From: an uncultured Clostridia bacterium
GTDB taxonomy: Bacteria > Bacillota > Clostridia > TANB77 > CAG-508
DNA length: 64,000 nt
Assembly: GCA_948777935.1 (NCBI GenBank)
Contig: CAQDYY010000006.1
Span: 62,001 to 126,000 of the forward strand
Reading direction: 5' to 3'
The notes below the pieces were generated by a model. The model did not search any database, was not told where the DNA came from, and saw only the letters and a program-made list of their open reading frames with translations. The translations under genes and the position numbers were made by a program. Position 1 is the first letter of the stretch. Each line of letters opens with the position of its first letter. Positions 38,398-49,524 of the stretch are shown here, piece after piece.

Positions 38398-38438
38398 AAA
38401 AATAAATCATAGCAAAGCTATGGTTTATTTTTGTTTGA
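38398..38438 (+). terminator. Terminator of the tRNA-His/tRNA-Gln unit
   Basis: AAAAATAAATCATAGC and GCTATGGTTTATTTTT arms, followed by TG-rich sequence. Confidence 0.8.
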
Positions 38439-38718
38439 TACAAGTTCTTTATCTGTTCCTAAATATAATTCTTCGAGTGTTATATTAAAAACTTTAGCAA
38501 AGGCTAGGGCTTCATAATCTCTAACTAACCTTTTATTGCTCAATAAGATATATATTAGAATGATATAGGTTTAAACCATATATAGTAAGTTTTTCAAAAA
38601 GTTCATTTTGCGTATAGTGATTATATATTCTATAATTCTTTATATTACTTCCTATAATATTATAAGAATTATTGTATTTATTGAATTTCATATCTACTCC
38701 TAAGAAAAATATATACAA
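38418..38718 (-). pseudogene. XRE-type helix-turn-helix regulator, frameshifted
   Basis: The minus strand reads NIIGSNIKNYRIYNHYTQNE, then NLYHSNIYLIE, the start of a Cro/CI-type domain whose usual sequel is IESGKRYV. The frame is then lost. The +1 frame continues SNKRLVRDYEALAFAKVFNI and TLEELYLGTDKE to a stop at 38418. Two bases appear to be missing in ATTGAGCAAT; the site has no CGG, so I treat it as ordinary decay. Its end overlaps the tRNA terminator. Confidence 0.65.
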
Positions 38719-38949
38719 ATTTTATAATTAAATTTAGCACAACATAATAGACTACACGCTATTAAAATAGCATATAAGTAGTATAACTAAAGAATTAAAC
38801 ATTATGTAAAATCATACAAACCAAAAAATACCAGTAGAATATATCAATATGAATTTTAGAGTTGAAAAAAATGGAAAAAATAGAGACTACTAAAATGTCG
38901 AAAATAGTGATATATTAGTAGTTATAAAAAGAAAGGGGGACTGTATGTT

Positions 38950-41900
38950 ATGGACAAAATGAAAAAAACAGACATCCAATTACTAATGAAAATAATTGCA
39001 TTAGCAATAGTTTGTGTTATGTTATCACAACTATTTCCTTCAATAGTTTTTGGTATTCAGCAATCAAATGAATTGCAAGAAGAAAATATTATTACAGAAG
39101 AAACAGTAGAAGAAGAAACAAAAAATGAATTACAAGAAGATACAAAGAAAGAAGAAACGAAAGAAGAAATAGAAACAGAACAAGAAGAAACAAAACAAGA
39201 GGAAACAGAGGAGAAAACGGAACAAGTAGAAATAGAACAAGAAGCAAATAACAGAACAGGTCTTCAAGTACAAGATACAAAAGAGATTGTAGAAAAGAGA
39301 AAACTTAATGAAAAACACTTTCTACAAAAAGATGGAAGTATAGTGGCATCAGTTTATCCAATGAATGTACACTATGAATTAAATGGGAAACTAGACGACA
39401 TTAATAATTCGTTAGAAGAAAAATGGCGGAGAACTTGAAAATAAAACAAATGCATTTAAAGTAAAATTTTCTAAAAAAGCAAACAAAAACAACTTAGTAA
39501 AACTAAAAATTAATAATCATAATATAAAATGGTCTTTACAAAATAGTAACAAAGTAAATGCCATCAAATTAGATGATAATGGAAATAAAGAAGAAGGTAA
39601 ATTTGACTTAAAAAATATATCATCAGGAACAGTAAAATATGAAAACATATTAGACAATATAGACATAGAGTATAATGTAGTTTCTAGCAAAATAAAAGAA
39701 AATATTATTTTAAAAGATAAATCAGCAATAAACCAAGAAATATCATTTGAATATGATACAGATAAGTTGAAAATGGAAAGAACAGAAGATGGAAGAATAA
39801 TATTATATGAAAAAAATAAAGAAGAAATAGAATTCTTTTTAGAAGTACCATATATGTATGATGCAAAAGGAGAAGTATCTAATGATATACATATAGAACT
39901 AACAAATAAAAATAATAAATATACTATGATATTAAAACCTAATAAAGAGTGGTTAGAGAGTGAAGAAAGAGAGTATCCTATAACTATTGACCCAACAGTA
40001 CAAACCTCATTAAACTATCAAAATATACAAGACACATATATTTTTAATGGGGATAGTGGATATCCAAATAGATATAATTCACACATATTAAGAGTAGGAA
40101 GCAATAATAAATTAAGCAGTAAAAATCCAACAAGGAGTTTATTAAAATTTGATTTACCACAGCTAAATACAGGAGACCAAGTAATAGCAGCTATGTTAGA
40201 TATATGTACATATCCTGATACAAATGAATGGAATCCACCATCAGATACGATACAAATAGATGTACATAAAATGACACAAGATTGGGATAGTAGAAGTGCA
40301 AATTGGAATGATTTAAATAATAAATATGATTCTAGAATAGTAGATTATAATAAATATAAGTTCGATTATAATAACCAAACTAAGTTTTATTATTTTGATA
40401 TAACAGCTATTGTAAAAGATTGGTATGTAACAGGAAACAATTATGGATTAGTATTAAAAGACCATACAGAAATATATAATGCACCACATTCAGACGCATA
40501 TTTCTGTGCATCTGATGTAAGTGGAGCATATGCAAATGCAAGACCTATGATACAAATAGTATACAGAAATCAAACAGGGTTAGAAACATACCAAACATAC
40601 CATACACAATTAGTTGGGCGAGCAGGAACAGTTTATACCAATGATTATAATGGAAATGTAGTATTAAAGCATGGAGATCTTTCAACACCGGGAAACTTAA
40701 TGCCAGTTAGTGTTAACCATGTATATAATACAAATGATAAAGATATAGACATAGGTTATGGAAAAGGATTTAGATTAAATCTATCACAAACAATAAATTT
40801 AGAAACAATAAGTGGTATAGAATATGCAAAATATATAGATGAAGATGGAACAGCACATTATCTAAAAAAAGAGGGAAATAATTATAAGGATGAAGATGGA
40901 TTAAGTTTAACGGCAGCATTAGATGGTAATAACGATTTTAGGATAATGGATAAAGAACACAATGTTTTAATATTTCAAAAAAGAGAAAACGGAACAATAG
41001 GGCAAAAATGGCATCTAAAAGAAGCACAAAATCCATTTGGAAATAAGATAATATTAGAGTTAAATTCAAACAATCAAGCAGATTTTAGAATACATAAAGT
41101 TACAGATGCAGCAGGAGACAGTATCCAATTTATGTATGATGGATCAAGACTATGTGCAATGCAAGATAAAAATGGAAGGTCTATAAGAATAACATATAAT
41201 TCAAATAATAATTTGTCAGAAATAATATACTGGGATGGACAAAAGTCTATATATACATACAATTGGTTAAATTTACTGACTTCGGTTAGAAATATAGATA
41301 ATTCACGTATAGATTATGAATACTATAACGAGAAATCTAACAGAGTAAAAAGCGTAAAGGAATATGGTAAATATGGCGAATTAGGAAATACACTAGATAT
41401 ATCGTATGGTGATAATGTAACAAAATTTACAGATAACAAAGGCTATAGTAACACATATACTTTCAATAATAGCGGAAACACAATAAGCATATCAGATTTT
41501 GGTAAAGATTCAAATGATATAGATAATGCCTACGGTAAAATGTACCAATATGGAGAACGGAAAAGGTAATAAAAACAGACTAACTTTAGATGGAAGCCTA
41601 TTTTGTATAAAAGAAAAAGAAAACAATTTAATAAAAAATGGAAATTTTAGTATGGGGTTATCATATTGGGATAAAAGCAATTGTGATAATAATGATACAT
41701 ATGTAGATGGAAAATTTCGATTTATAGGAAATAGTGATGTAGATAAAAATATTGGACAAACAATAGATATAAGTGGAAAAAAAGGAGACATATATAATCT
41801 AGCAGGATGGGTAAATAGTAGGGCTGTCCAAAACGACTTTGAAAAAGTAAGAAAAATCTCTATAAGCATACATTTTGTACGTCCAGACAACACAAGACAA

Positions 41901-44900
41901 ATAGTAGACAAAAATATTAATGTTGATGGTAGTGGATGGCAGTTTAAATCTGAAGTAGTAATAGCGGATAGCGATTATTCATATATGGCTGTGTATCTAG
42001 TATGTACAAATAATGCAAATGAAACATACTTTGATAATATAGGATTATTTAAAGAAGAATTTGGACAGAGCTACACATATGATGGTGAAGGAAATGTTGT
42101 GTCTACAAAAGATAACACTAAAAGTGAACAAACATTTAAATATGACCCTAATAATAATAATTTAATTTCAGCTATAAATCCTATGGGAGGAAAGTTTGAT
42201 TATGAATATGACAAATCAAATCCTAAAAAATTAGTAGGTGCAACAAACTCTTTAGGAAATCAATATACATTTGATTATGATAGCAAAGGTAATATGACTA
42301 GTGCAAAAGTAAAAGCAAGTAATGAAAATGTAAATGTAAAATATACGTCACAAGTACAAGACTATGGCTGGCTAGAAACTGTTTCAAATGGAGCTATAAC
42401 AGGAAAATTTGAAGAAGAGAAACGACTAGAAGCATTAAAAATTTATCTTGAAGGAGCTCCAGAAGGAGCACATGTAGAATATGAAGCACATGTTCAAAAT
42501 TATGGTTGGATGAACTGGGTACAAGATGGAACAATGGCGGGAACTGTTGGAGAAGAATTACGAATGGAAGCAATAAGAATTAGACTTGTAAATCTTCCAA
42601 ATTATTCTATAAAATATAGAGCATATGTTGAAGGTATAGGTTGGCAAAATTGGACACAAGATGGCATGATAGCAGGAACATTATGGGAATCAAAAAAAAT
42701 ATGTGCTATTCAAATTAAACTAGAAAATGATAATAATAAATATAATCAAGCACAAGCAGAATATTCAAGCAATGGAAATTACCAAACAAAATTGATAGAT
42801 GAAACAGGAAATGCTACGCAATATGAGTATGATGAACATACAGGAAATGTAACTAAAATAACAGATGCTAAAAATAACGAAACTAATTACAATTATGATA
42901 TGTTTGATAGAGTAACAAAAGTAACGAAACAAGCAAATGGAAAAGAATATAAAAATGAATATACATACAAAAATGACATGATAGAAACAATTACTCATAA
43001 CAGGTTTAAATATACATTTTCATATGATACTTTTGGAAATGTAAAAGAAACAAAAGTAGGAAACCAAGTATTAGCAACAAATCATTATGAATCAAACAAT
43101 GGAAACTTAGAAAGCATAGCATATGGAAATAATCAATCTGTAGCATATAACTATGATAGATTTAATAGATTAATCAAAACAGAAGGAACAAATGGACAAT
43201 ATGAATATACATATGATGCAAAATCTAATGTAAAAACAATAGTAGATAGTGCAAATAGTAATACACAAACATATACATATGATTTAGCAGACAGGTTAGT
43301 AAAAGAAAGCAATACAAATGGGTTTACAAGAGAGTATGAATATGATATAAATAATAATACAAATGGAATTAAGTATACATTATCAAATAAAGTAAACAGA
43401 GTTAAATACAACTATGATAATGTAAATAGGCTAAACAATATAAAATTAAATGACAATATAACATGGGAAAATAACTATGATAGCTTATCAAGAGTAAGTT
43501 CTAAAAAAATAGTAAGTGGAAGTAAGAATTATACAACAACATATACATATAAAGATGTTGAAAACGTAAAAAACAAAACAACAACACAATTAAATACAAT
43601 ACAAAATGGAAATAATGAAAGTATATCATATACATATGATGCAATAGGAAATATAGAAACAATTAAAAAAGGAAATGAAATAACAAACCAATATTACTAT
43701 GATGAACTAAATCAATTAGTAAAAGAAATAAATATTCTAGAATACAAAATGATAACATATGAATATGATGAAGGTGGAAATATACAAAACAAGGAGGAAT
43801 ATTTCTATTATGGAGGAAATGCATCAAGTAGACCATCAGAAACAATCACATACACATATGGAAATACAAACTGGAGAGACCAATTAACAAGTTACAATGG
43901 AAAAGCTATAACATATGATGAAATAGGAAACATAGTGACATATGATGGAAACACATACACATGGCAAAATGGAAGGCAACTAGCAGGAATAAGAAATAGT
44001 GGTAGTACAATAACATACAAATATAACGACAATGGAATAAGAACACAAAAAACAATAAATGGAACAACAACAAACTATTATGTAGATGGAAACAAAGTAA
44101 TATATGAAAAAACAGGAAGTAATGTAATTTATTATACATATAATGAAAATGGAAACATAATAGGGTTAAACTACAATAATACACAATACTACTACATAAG
44201 AAACGGACAAAATGATGTAATAGGAATACTAGATAGTAACCTAAACCAAGTAGTAAGCTATGAATACGACAGTTGGGGAAACACCATAAGCATAAAAGAC
44301 GCAAATGGAAATAACATAACAAGCAGTAGCAACATAGGAATAATAAACCCATACAGATACAGAAGTTATAGATATGACACAGAAACAGGGTTGTACTACC
44401 TAAATTCACGTTACTATAACCCAGAATGGGGTAGATTTATAAATGCAGATGGGATAATAGGTGCTAATGAAGATATACTAAGATATAATTTATACATATA
44501 TTGTAGTAATAATCCTGTGAATGGATTTGATCCAACTGGAATGAAGTTTATAAATCCAATAATATCAATATGGAATACAATAGGAAATGCTCTAAATTTA
44601 GTATTTGGGTTTGAGTATACAAAATCTATAAAAACCTCTCAAAGTGAAATAATAAATGACGGTATAATAAAAACTGAAGTTGGAGCAAGTGCAAGTGTAA
44701 ATATTGCCAAAGTTGGTAGTTCAGATAAGCCAATATCAGTTTATGTTAACAACAATAATAAAATTTCAAATTCTAGTGTAGGAATAAAACTAAATATATT
44801 ACGAACTTCTCTGACATTCAATGTGGGGGTAGAAGATATATCTTTAAGTTATGGGATAAAATCAGGGGATGTAGTGAATAGTGCACAAATAGGTATAGCA

Positions 44901-45077
44901 CCTAAAGACTGGGCTAATGTATATTTTAGCGCTACAAGTACGTCATCATATAATCGTACTGAAAATGAAACTTATGTTAAAAGTAGCATAAGTCCCTTAA
45001 TCCCAATAACTATTTATTATGCTCCATCACTAATTAAGTTTGGACCAACACGTATACTTCTACAACAAGGAATATAA
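38950..45077 (+). CDS. Giant Rhs/YD-repeat polymorphic toxin-type protein (two CGG +1 frameshifts)
   Basis: Corrected length is 2041 aa. In order: a signal peptide or anchor (residues 13-35), a Glu/Lys/Thr linker, a beta-rich region, a DNRLRE-type domain (RSLLKFDLPQL; MTQDWDSRSANWNDL), YD/RHS repeats, a carbohydrate-binding-like NLIKNGNFSMGLSYWDKSN segment, three ChW repeats (VQDYGWLETVSNGAITGK; VQNYGWMNWVQDGTMAGT; VEGIGWQNWTQDGMIAGT) and many more YD repeats. The RHS core ends DTETGLYYLNSRYYNPEWGR, with an unrecognised C-terminal tip of about 200 residues as the presumed toxin. Frame breaks at 39427 and 41558 are both CGG before GGA. It is probably surface-exposed and contact-dependent. Confidence 0.88.
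39427..39430 (+). other. CGGA +1 frameshift site 6 (Rhs)
   Basis: TGG-CGG-AGA-ACT in frame. Skipping C39427 gives EEKWGELENKTNAF and opens 700 codons. The zero frame stops after three codons. Confidence 0.85.
41558..41561 (+). other. CGGA +1 frameshift site 7 (Rhs)
   Basis: GAA-CGG-AAA-AGG-TAA in frame. Skipping C41558 gives MYQYGEGKGNKNRLTLDG and opens the remaining 1170 codons. Confidence 0.88.
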
Positions 45078-45239
45078 TAATATATGAAATTCATAAGAAA
45101 ATGCGTATAAGTATGTTAGACAAAATTTATTTTTAATTTGCTAACTAAACTTTGCAAAAGCTGAAACAAATAAGATTAATATAGAATTTGCTAAAAACTT
45201 ATTTATAACCATAGAAAATATATAAGAAGGAGAAATAAA

Positions 45240-45851
45240 TTGAATTTTTATACTATAAGAGTAATAATATTTATAGTTATTTTTGTTGTAACAATGATAA
45301 TTATAAGAAGAGTAACGAATACAATAACTAAGAAAAAAGCAATAGTAATTGTAATTTATTTTATAATTATATACCAGTTAATATTTTATATACAACCTGA
45401 GAAGGTATTTTTGAAATTTAATTCAGTTGAATCAGCAATGAATTATAGCTTTCCAGGAAATAAAATCTTACAAGAAATAGAAAACGAGAATTATATGTTT
45501 ATAATGTATGGAAAAGACCAATACAAGACAAGCCATACACATTTTGAAAAAGCTGGTAAAGAATTTAAATTTCAATCTCCAACAAAAGGATTTACTAAAT
45601 TATATACATATAAAGAATATACAATAGCAGTTGAAAGAACAAATAAAGAAGATGCATTAATTGTTATACAAGGACTGTTTCTTAAGGAAGATAAAAATGA
45701 AGTAATCGTTAAAGATTCTATAAATTCAGAGTTTCAAAATATATGTTTTTCGGATGAATATACATATACAAAGTTATATTATTCAATCATTAAAAATATA
45801 ACTAATGGATATTACTTGATTATAGATGGAGATGTAATTAATCTTAAATAG
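45240..45851 (+). CDS. Membrane protein after Rhs tip; candidate immunity protein
   Basis: 203 aa with two N-terminal membrane helices (FIVIFVVTMIIIRRV and AIVIVIYFIIIYQLIFYI) and an outer domain of about 140 residues. No family is recognised. Position directly behind the Rhs C-terminus is typical of immunity genes, and membrane placement would suit protection against a membrane or cell-envelope toxin. The start is a TTG at 45240 behind AGAAGGAG. The immunity role is inferred from context only. Confidence 0.5.
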   Translation: MNFYTIRVIIFIVIFVVTMIIIRRVTNTITKKKAIVIVIYFIIIYQLIFYIQPEKVFLKFNSVESAMNYSFPGNKILQEIENENYMFIMYGKDQYKTSHTHFEKAGKEFKFQSPTKGFTKLYTYKEYTIAVERTNKEDALIVIQGLFLKEDKNEVIVKDSINSEFQNICFSDEYTYTKLYYSIIKNITNGYYLIIDGDVINLK

Positions 45852-45898
45852 TATAGTTAAATATTAATGTAATAAAATTAAAATGGAAGTGATGGCAT

Positions 45899-46258
45899 AT
45901 GATGGCGAATATTAAAAGCAAAATTCTAATAATTATTATAACTATTATATCGATCGTAATCATATATCTTATATATAATTTCTTTTACAATTGGAATTCA
46001 CTTCCAAAAGGAGATTTATTAGAAAGTATAAAATCTCCAACGAATAAATATGTAATTAATTCGTATTTAGTAAGAAATTCATTAAGTGCTGATGCAATTA
46101 GAGTTGAACTAATAAATAATAAAACATCAAAAAGAAAAAATATTTATTGGGGATATCCAGAGAGTGCAGCAGATATCAAATGGATAAATGAAGATATAGT
46201 TGAAATAAATGGGCATACTTTAAATATACATAAAGATAGGCACGATTGGAGAAAATAA
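45899..46258 (+). CDS. DUF5412-like membrane-anchored protein
   Basis: 119 aa: one membrane helix (ILIIIITIISIVIIYLIYNFF), then SLPKGDLLESIKSPTNKYVI and TSKRKNIYWGYPESAADIKW, which resemble the DUF5412 pattern. The function is unknown; homologues often sit in toxin-immunity or antibiotic-stress neighbourhoods. It follows the previous gene by 47 bases and ends at a hairpin terminator (AGTAGAAAG/CTTTCTACT, 46279-46321). Confidence 0.55.
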   Translation: MMANIKSKILIIIITIISIVIIYLIYNFFYNWNSLPKGDLLESIKSPTNKYVINSYLVRNSLSADAIRVELINNKTSKRKNIYWGYPESAADIKWINEDIVEINGHTLNIHKDRHDWRK

Positions 46259-46397
46259 TAGAAAAATCCAATTTTAAGAAGTAGAAAGTTTAACTAACTA
46301 AGAGTTGCTTTCTACTTTTTAAAATCACATATAACTTAACATACAAATTAGTAAAAGAAAGTAATACAAATGTGTTTACAAAAAAGTATGAATATGA

Positions 46398-47342
46398 TAC
46401 TATACATATGATGAAAATGGAAACATAATAGGGCTAAACTACAACAATACACAATACTACTACATAAGAAATGGACAAAATGATGTAATAGGAATACTAG
46501 ATAACAACCTAAACCAAGTAGTAAGCTATGAATACGACAGTTGGGGAAACACCATAAGCATAAAAGACGCAAATGGAAACGACATAACAGACAGTAGCAA
46601 TATAGGAATAATAAACCCATACAGATATAGAAGTTATAGATATGACACAGAAACAGGGTTGTACTACCTAAACTCACGTTACTATAACCCAGAATGGGGT
46701 AGATTTATAAATGCGGATGGACTAGTAAGCACAGGACAAGGCTTACTAAGCCATAATATGTATGTATATTGCTATAATAATCTAATTAATATGTGTGATA
46801 TAAATGGAAATAGTGCTATTTTGAATGGGGCATTAATAGGATTAACTACAACTATTGGAAGTATAATAACAGCATCGGTGAAAGTCCAAAATAATATTGT
46901 AACTATTAATACAAATGAACCACCACCTCCTGAAACAGGATATAAAGCTCCTAAAAGTAAAAGTCCTGTAAAGAAACAACCTGCACCAGGTTCAAAAACA
47001 GGAGAAAAAGGTTGGCCAGACAAAAAAGGAGATATTTGGGTTCCAGATCTTGATATGCATGGTGGAGCAGGTTGGAGAGTTCATTCTCCAAATGGAGAAC
47101 ATAGGCATGTGTATCCAAATGGAAAAATAAGAGCCCATCAATACAGTTTAGAAATATGTTGGGATGCAGGAGGTTACAATTTATATGAAGTAACTATAAA
47201 TGGAAAAAAATGTTTAACAGATGTACCACCGAGTATAGGAAATTCAAGTTTAAATGATAATTTATACTTTTTTCCTATATTAGGAAATACTCCAATGTTA
47301 CCAAGTTTTTCAATGGGACTTATTCCTGCATTTGGTATATAA
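46398..47342 (+). pseudogene. Orphan Rhs C-terminal tip with a different toxin domain
   Basis: The frame is open from 46398, after an in-frame TGA, with no start codon. Its first 320 bases nearly duplicate 44129-44460 of the main rhs gene (YYIRNGQNDVIGILD through SRYYNPEWGRFINADG). It then switches to a new tip: a hydrophobic patch, a proline-rich linker, and GWPDKKGDIWVPDLDMHGG with HVYPNGKIRAHQYS. That tip resembles small polymorphic-toxin domains that start W-x-D-K-K-G-x-x-W-V-P; I cannot fix the class. It is likely a silent cassette that can recombine into the intact gene. Confidence 0.75.
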
Positions 47343-47371
47343 TATAAAAATAGAAAAGGAATTAATATATA

Positions 47372-47662
47372 ATGAATGATGATGTAATAAAAGATATAAT
47401 TCAGTGGTTTGAAGGAGATACAATAAAATTTATAGATAGAGTTATGAGTGATGATTTGTTAGAACCAGAATATTCTGCTGTTATCTGCAGTAATAGAATT
47501 ATAAGAATTATACAAGTAAAGAATAATACAGAAAGAAAATATGAGACAATAGAAGAATATTTAAGCTCTATTGGATACAGCGAAAAAGATATAAACATAT
47601 TTATGAGGAGTAGAGAAAAAGAGCTAGAAGACTATGAAGGATATATATATAAGTTAGATTGA
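47372..47662 (+). CDS. Candidate immunity protein of the orphan Rhs tip
   Basis: 96 aa, soluble, acidic (DDVIKDIIQWFEGDTIKFID at the start; SSIGYSEKDINIFM near the end). It starts 29 bases after the orphan toxin stop. Size, charge and position fit an immunity protein. No family is recognised. Confidence 0.5.
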   Translation: MNDDVIKDIIQWFEGDTIKFIDRVMSDDLLEPEYSAVICSNRIIRIIQVKNNTERKYETIEEYLSSIGYSEKDINIFMRSREKELEDYEGYIYKLD

Positions 47663-47784
47663 CTGAACAAATGGGTTTAAAGGATAACATTTTAAGCTAT
47701 TAAATATGATAGTTGTAGTAATAATTCAAAATAAAGCTAAAATACAAGAGTAATTGTACTCTTGTGTTTTAGCTATGAAACTAT

Positions 47785-48152
47785 ATGAGAAATTTTCAAG
47801 GTGTTGTAAATGCAATAACAGGAATATTTGGTGCATCATCACAAGTTTTGCTTTCAGCAGATAAAACAGTATATTCTGCATCACTATTTGAACCATTTAT
47901 ATCTGCAAAATTGGAGCTAACACAACAACAGTTATATCTAAAAAAGGTGATATAACAAGAAGTACATCATTAAAAATGGATATTACTAAGCTACAGATAG
48001 GATTTGAAGAAGAATTTGAAAAGCAAATATTTGAGAATATTTATGAATCAGCATATGCAAATTCAAGCTTAAATGGTTGGGGAATAGGTTCATTATTACT
48101 AAATGGTGCTAGTGCAACAAACTTTAGTTTTAATGAAGCTCCTGCATACTAA
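47785..48152 (+). pseudogene. Broken third Rhs-associated tip fragment
   Basis: An initial frame (MRNFQGVVNAITGIFGASSQ) shifts near 47900 into another (ANTTTVISKKGDITRSTSLK, then NSSLNGWGIGSLLLNGASAT). Together they look like a degraded toxin tip or its companion. A hairpin terminator (ACAAGAGTA/TACTCTTGT) lies before it at 47744-47770. The break is not at a CGG. Confidence 0.4.
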
Positions 48153-48228
48153 TAAAACTAGGTTCATTACAATGTTAAACAATATAATTTATAAGGTGAA
48201 ATGAACAAAATTTATGGAGGTTAGCTTT

Positions 48229-48744
48229 ATGGAGAGTATTTTTGAAAATCAATATATATGTACAAAACAGTATTATAAAGAATGTTATAAAACTCTTTGC
48301 CTTAGAAAGCCTAGTATAATTATACTATATTTACTTTTTGGATTAAATTTTATTAGTATAATATTAGATATAGTTCTTTTTAAAGTTACGCAATTGAATA
48401 ACTATACAACAAGGTTAAATGTTTTTTTAGATATAGTTATATTATTTTATCCAATATATATGTATATAAAAAATGAAAACCTTGCATATAGAAGAGACTT
48501 AGAAAGAAATCAAGGAAATCCAATACAAATAAAGTTGCTAATTTCAGAAAATAGTATAAATATATATACAATACCAAATAAAAATACTAATTTAGAATTT
48601 GTAAATATAGAAAGAGTTATAAAAACTAAAAATTATTATATTTTTATAAGTAAAGCAAAGTTATGGGTTGCAGTTAAAAAGGAGGCATTTTCTAAGGGAA
48701 CACTAAAAGAATTTGAAGAGTTTTTAAAGAAAAAGAAATTATAA
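48229..48744 (+). CDS. YcxB-like membrane protein
   Basis: 171 aa with two membrane helices (IILYLLFGLNFISIILDIVLF and VFLDIVILFYPIYMYI) and a C-terminal YcxB-type domain (RVIKTKNYYIFISKAKLWVAV; KEAFSKGTLKEFEEFL). The function of the family is unknown. The ATG at 48229 is used because TGGAGG lies ten bases upstream; an upstream ATG overlaps that site. A hairpin terminator follows at 48753-48783. Confidence 0.65.
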   Translation: MESIFENQYICTKQYYKECYKTLCLRKPSIIILYLLFGLNFISIILDIVLFKVTQLNNYTTRLNVFLDIVILFYPIYMYIKNENLAYRRDLERNQGNPIQIKLLISENSINIYTIPNKNTNLEFVNIERVIKTKNYYIFISKAKLWVAVKKEAFSKGTLKEFEEFLKKKKL

Positions 48745-48794
48745 AAGTAATAATAGAGTATTTTCAATAAAATACCCTATTATTTTATTTCATT

Positions 48795-48929
48795 TTAATA
48801 CTTTTTTAAAGTATCTTCGATGACATAACGAATATAGCATAAATCTTCGTTATCTTCATAAACGTTAAAAGAATAGTTATTTGTGCTATCTTTTGTTACT
48901 CTAATTGTAATAGTACCCAATTCTTTCAT
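48795..48929 (-). CDS. Small 44-aa protein
   Basis: Reads KELGTITIRVTKDSTNNYSF, then a tail ending VIEDTLKKY. A strong AAGGAGGT lies eight bases before the ATG. It is acidic, with a beta-strand pattern, and no family is recognised. It is followed by a T-rich stretch. A good ribosome-binding site and ordered composition make it a likely real gene. Confidence 0.6.
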   Translation of the reverse strand: MKELGTITIRVTKDSTNNYSFNVYEDNEDLCYIRYVIEDTLKKY

Positions 48930-49037
48930 ACTAAATACCTCCTTCTTTTGTATACAACTTAAATAGGATAACATATAAAAGAAAAATAATGTTGAAAAAA
49001 AGAAGAAAATAGAATAAGGAAGAAAAATATAGAAAAG

Positions 49038-49077
49038 ACAAACTGGTCATATCAAAAACACGATATGACCAGTTTGT
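49038..49077. terminator. Perfect 15-bp hairpin, probable bidirectional terminator
   Basis: ACAAACTGGTCATAT and ATATGACCAGTTTGT arms with a ten-base loop, just downstream of the minus-strand gene at 49092. The only other content of 48930-49090 is A-rich sequence. Confidence 0.7.
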
Positions 49078-49091
49078 AAGACAGGAAAGTA

Positions 49092-49328
49092 CTATCCCAT
49101 AGGACGAACTAAGATAGCAAAGACGTTACGACCAGTAGGCTGACGGTCTATTTTTGGTGATAAATAGCCTAACTTAGTTAAAATCTCCAAAAGTGTTTCT
49201 GTATCACAATCTGCAATGTAGAAACTAGTGGGAAGATTATTGTCCCACTTCTTGGAAACCATTTCTAAAGAGTCTAAAATATTTAATGCCTTAGAATTTC
49301 CCCGATAATAATTTACTAAATTTTTCAT
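49092..49328 (-). CDS. Small hypothetical protein using CGG as arginine
   Basis: 78 aa (SLEMVSKKWDNNLPTSFYIA; GYLSPKIDRQPTGRNVF). No family is recognised; the size suggests a regulator. A strong GGAGGT site and TTTACT/TATATT promoter boxes lie upstream. Codons are G+C-richer than host genes. It contains TAT-CGG-GGA in frame (Tyr-Arg-Gly) without any need for a shift, making it one of three genes in the window that use CGG normally. Confidence 0.6.
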   Translation of the reverse strand: MKNLVNYYRGNSKALNILDSLEMVSKKWDNNLPTSFYIADCDTETLLEILTKLGYLSPKIDRQPTGRNVFAILVRPMG

Positions 49329-49524
49329 CTTCTTTTACCTCCAACTCTATAAAGTAACTATAATATATCACAAAAATAGGTAAAAGTAAACAAACTAGAG
49401 AACAAAATAGGTCATATATTACATTTTTATTACTTGCTCAAATTTCATTGACTTACATTTTACAACAATGATATACTATTTATGACAAAAATGGGGAAAT
49501 TTACAAATGAAATTGGAGGAAAAA

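Noticed and set aside
38530..38550. XRE regulator break counted as a further recoding site
   Set aside because: The +1 frame continues there too, but the sequence is GAG-CAA with no CGG, and two bases of a conserved Glu codon seem deleted. Treated as decay.
43005..45000. YD repeats as a CRISPR or tandem DNA repeat array
   Set aside because: The repeats are protein-level YD motifs with variable spacing, not DNA repeats with spacers.
46772..47023. Minus-strand open frames inside Rhs, spoIIE and other genes
   Set aside because: They are shadows of real genes: AT-rich coding sequence often leaves the other frames open, and they lack ribosome-binding sites and family signatures.
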